A DNA stretch of 64,000 bases from Clostridia bacterium (GTDB lineage: Bacteria > Bacillota > Clostridia > TANB77 > CAG-508). This document shows, in pieces, positions 61,915 through 64,000 of this stretch (positions within the stretch are counted from its first letter, which is position 1; the number at the start of each line of letters is the position of its first letter). Location: contig JAFTJF010000001.1 in NCBI GenBank assembly GCA_017456555.1, forward strand, positions 108,886-172,885, written 5' to 3'. Both the position numbers and the translations under genes were made by a program. Below the pieces are notes generated by a model, which made no database searches, was not told where the DNA came from, and saw nothing but the letters and a program-made list of their open reading frames with translations.

Positions 61915-62242
61915 ATTTTATATGCTAATAAAAGCATTACATCTTTGCAAAGTAATTTATTAATAAGAAATAAACCTTCTTATTGAATATAAAAAGTTAT
62001 CTATATTTACTATTCATATCTAAGATATCTATGCATTAATATGTAAAAAAAGAGCATATTCATATTATGCTCTTCTTTTATTTTTTATATTTACTTTATC
62101 TTAATAAATTTCGCTTATATTGAATTTATCTTTTATATTATATTGATTTATCTTTATAATATTTTTACATTAATTTTGTTTTTGGATTAATTTTACTTTT
62201 AGATTAAATTTATTTTAATTTTTGTTTTTAGCCAATAAACTA
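61915..62242. other. AT-rich intergenic region with a hairpin terminator
   Basis: Nothing coding is seen. AAGAGCATA / TATGCTCTT (62050-62074) with T runs outside is a terminator for the HAD gene upstream. The rest is a low-complexity A/T stretch. Confidence 0.6.
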
Positions 62243-62953
62243 TTATAATATAGTAATTAAATCCTTTAATTTTTTAATCTCGTGCGTTGCAGAGTATTTA
62301 TTATTTATTTCATTATTATAATTACACCAACACGTATCTAAACCATGTTCGATTCCACCTTTTATATCAGTTTCTAAATTATCTCCTATAAATAAAACTT
62401 CCTTTGAAGGATTTATATTCGCTTTTTCAAAAAGCTTTTCATAAAATTTTGGATGTGGTTTCATTTGCCCAGCTTCTTCTGCTGAAAATATATACCAAAC
62501 AAAATCTATTATTTCAATTTTCTTTAATTTCTCTTTTAAAGGAACTAACGGTCCATTTGTTGCAATTACAATTCTATATCCCTTTTCATAAAGATATTTC
62601 ATAACTTCTTTTGCATCTGGTCTGGCAACAACTTTCTCTTTCATACCTTCTATATAAATTTCATTTAATTTTACAGCTTCTTCGTATGTTATAGCGTCTT
62701 GTCCATAATATTTTAAGATTCTACTAGCCCTTATCCATTCTTTCTTTTTCTCATCATTATCTTCATAAGGAGTAATTAATTTACCTGCTGCTCTATCTGC
62801 CCAAACTTTATTATCAATTTCTTTAAATCTTAAATAATCTTCCTCTGAATATTCTTCGTTTCTAGAAGCAATCATTATTTTAAAAGCTTCTCTACAATTT
62901 TCAAAATCATCAGTTAAAGTATCATCTAAGTCAAAAATTAAACACTTATACAT
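62243..62953 (-). CDS. HAD-superfamily phosphatase (YjjG-like nucleotidase type)
   Basis: The 236-residue protein has LIFDLDDTLTDDFENCREAF (motif I, D-x-D at about 8-10), VIATNGPLVPLKEKLKKIEI (motif II, with T-N-G-P as in YjjG), MKPHPKFYEKLFEKANI (motif III Lys) and LFIGDNLETDIKGGIEHGLDTCW (motif IV). This is the YjjG type, a pyrimidine or non-canonical nucleotide 5'-nucleotidase, though substrate is inferred. It stands alone between two gene-poor regions. Confidence 0.88.
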   Translation of the reverse strand: MYKCLIFDLDDTLTDDFENCREAFKIMIASRNEEYSEEDYLRFKEIDNKVWADRAAGKLITPYEDNDEKKKEWIRASRILKYYGQDAITYEEAVKLNEIYIEGMKEKVVARPDAKEVMKYLYEKGYRIVIATNGPLVPLKEKLKKIEIIDFVWYIFSAEEAGQMKPHPKFYEKLFEKANINPSKEVLFIGDNLETDIKGGIEHGLDTCWCNYNNEINNKYSATHEIKKLKDLITIL

Positions 62954-63060
62954 TATTTATTACCCCTTTTTATTATCTCTTGAAAATTATACTATCTATT
63001 ATATAAAATTTCAAATATTTAATTGTTTAATTATTTAAATTTTGCTCATAAAAATATAAT

Positions 63061-63088
63061 AAAGCCCCAAGTGTCACCTTGAGGCTCT
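63061..63088 (-). terminator. Terminator of the unknown gene at 63119-63544
   Basis: GAGCCTCAAGG / CTTGGGGCTTT stem with a short loop, followed on the minus strand by TTTATT. Confidence 0.75.
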
Positions 63089-63118
63089 TGCTTCCATTTT
63101 AGAAGCTCATTTGGAGAA

Positions 63119-63544
63119 TCATTTTTTCATAGCCTGGCTGTGAGTAATCTTAACGACGTTCATAGATGTCATATCGATACGATACTCAACATTGACTGGA
63201 AAGCTAGAGGTGATATCGCGTTCTAACAGATATTGATAAAACCCAGTTGCCGGAGTAATTCGAATGGTACTCCAATCAACAAAAATCTTATACTTCTTTA
63301 GGTAGAACTTACGATTATACTGCGGTTTTCCCATAATTGATTTAATTTTAGCCAAAGCTCTTTCCTTGACCTTATCGGGTTCTAACCGGATTCGCTCGGC
63401 CCACATTGCATACTCTTCTCTGTCATCCATAGCAGTTGCCTGCCAAAATTCCAGATGGCTTTTGAATTTCTTAGCAATTTCATCAGCCAATGCTTCTGCT
63501 AAGCCATCCCATGTTTTTACTGTGCAAAGAATTTTCTCGCTCAT
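63119..63544 (-). CDS. Unknown 141-residue protein
   Basis: The 141-residue protein is soluble and has no signal peptide. It begins MSEKILCTVKTWDGLAEALADEIAKKFKS, has a Trp/Glu-rich middle (AMWAERIRLEPDKVKERAL) and a beta-rich end with IFVDWSTIRITP and VEYRIDMTSMNVVKITHS. GGAGG lies before the ATG. I recognise no family. The codon use is clearly G+C-richer than that of its neighbours; it has its own promoter and terminator. Confidence 0.7.
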   Translation of the reverse strand: MSEKILCTVKTWDGLAEALADEIAKKFKSHLEFWQATAMDDREEYAMWAERIRLEPDKVKERALAKIKSIMGKPQYNRKFYLKKYKIFVDWSTIRITPATGFYQYLLERDITSSFPVNVEYRIDMTSMNVVKITHSQAMKK

Positions 63545-63590
63545 ATTGTTTCCTCCATATATCTCGCTGTAGTTTTAACTGCACCGCTAT

Positions 63591-63620
63591 AGTATATCAC
63601 AGTTACATGTGTTATGTCAA
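63591..63620 (-). promoter_or_regulatory. Promoter of the unknown gene at 63119-63544
   Basis: Minus-strand TTGACA (63615-63620), 18-base spacer, TATACT (63591-63596). Confidence 0.65.
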
Positions 63621-63659
63621 TTAACCAGCAACTCCATCTATGCTTCTTAAAACATATAA

Positions 63660-63692
63660 AAAAAGAGATACTTGAATCAAGTATCTCTTTGA
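63660..63692 (-). terminator. rRNA operon terminator
   Basis: AAAGAGATACTTG / CAAGTATCTCTTT stem and a T run on the minus strand, about 80 bases past the 5S gene. Confidence 0.8.
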
Positions 63693-63773
63693 TTTGGGCC
63701 TTCTTTCAGATTTGCACTGAACCTTTAATATTAAAGTACTCTTCTAAACTAGAGTTAAAAAGGCATAAAAAAA

Positions 63774-63889
63774 CTGGCGACTTCCTATTTTCCCAACAAG
63801 GTAACTCGTAAGTATCTTCGGCACTAAGGAGCTTGACTTCCGTGTTCGGCATGGGAACGGGTATTTCCTCCTCGTTATTATCACCAGAA
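63774..63889 (-). rRNA. rrf: 5S ribosomal RNA
   Basis: The minus strand reads TCTGGTGATAATAACGAGGA at its 5' end, then ACCCGTTCCCATGCCGAACA, CGGAAGTCAAGCTCC and a CGCCAG 3' end that pairs with CTGGTG. Length about 116 bases as expected. Confidence 0.93.
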
Positions 63890-63968
63890 ATTTTTGTATA
63901 CTATTTTTCAATAGCACACTCAAAAATACATAGATAAATGTTACTCATTTCGATGAGCAAAACTTTTG

Positions 63969-64000
63969 TGGTTAAGCCCTCGATCTATTAGTAATGGTCA
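63969..64000 (-). rRNA. rrl: 23S ribosomal RNA, 3' end only
   Basis: The minus strand reads TGACCATTACTAATAGATCG and then AGGGCTTAACC, the typical 3' end of clostridial 23S rRNA. The gene continues past the right edge. A spacer of about 80 bases separates it from 5S. Confidence 0.85.

Overview
The window is a stretch of an AT-rich chromosome, almost certainly from a spore-forming anaerobic member of the Clostridia (Bacillota). The signs are strong Shine-Dalgarno sites (AGGAG type), dense short-spaced operons, a cotJABC spore-coat operon, FeoA/FeoB ferrous iron uptake, SecG and RNase R of Gram-positive type, and a 23S-5S rRNA operon end at the right edge. Nearly all genes lie on the minus strand. 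The exceptions are a DUF2207 membrane protein, a TetR regulator, cotJABC and a Clp/FtsH-like protease. No CRISPR array, transposase, integrase or tRNA was seen.

Layout. 1-13.2 kb: housecleaning enzymes (two HAM1-type pyrophosphatases, a DUF402-NUDIX fusion, a tandem NUDIX protein, a histidine-phosphatase-like protein, HAD and PHP phosphatases), a methyltransferase behind an attenuator-like leader, and a TPM/TPM/LemA surface operon. 13.4-15.6 kb: DUF2207 membrane protein. 15.6-20.4 kb: a five-gene operon with homospermidine synthase, a frameshifted unknown gene, a glutathionylspermidine-synthase-like ATP-grasp ligase, an EamA transporter and a DUF4178-like protein; it looks like a pathway making and moving a polyamine conjugate. 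20.5-32.5 kb: secreted hydrolase, S1 protein, gluzincin-like protein, RlmD, RNase R, SecG and a 930-residue orphan. 32.6-35.8 kb: feoAB divergent from a TetR regulator, with two identical-consensus palindromes around the promoters. 35.8-38 kb: an unknown gene and cotJABC. 38.1-44.3 kb: an extracytoplasmic protein and four paralogous membrane-anchored XRE regulators. 44.5-48.5 kb: cysteine synthase behind a Cys-Cys-Cys-Cys leader peptide, alcohol dehydrogenase and a CBS-domain transporter-like protein. 48.7-50.9 kb: a fusion of a Clp-type AAA+ module to an FtsH-type (M41) peptidase. 50.9-61 kb: TcdA, CopA with an internal CopZ start, TtcA, MnmA, a 5'-nucleotidase-like HAD, a metallo-beta-lactamase/beta-CASP nuclease and pyruvate kinase. 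61-64 kb: YihY protein, HAD phosphatase, an unknown gene, then 5S and the 23S 3' end.

A striking feature is that several units (4.6-8.3, 20.5-21.6, 35.8-36.6, 48.7-50.9, 57.2-59.1 and 63.1-63.6 kb, plus a remnant near 60.9 kb) are visibly richer in G and C than their neighbours. Each has a near-consensus promoter and its own hairpin terminator. They look like separately inserted cassettes of similar origin. The points most worth following up are the Clp/FtsH fusion protease, the polyamine-conjugate operon, the cysteine leader peptide, the TGAAA-N4-TTTCA operators at feoAB, the XRE membrane-regulator array and the internal CopZ start.
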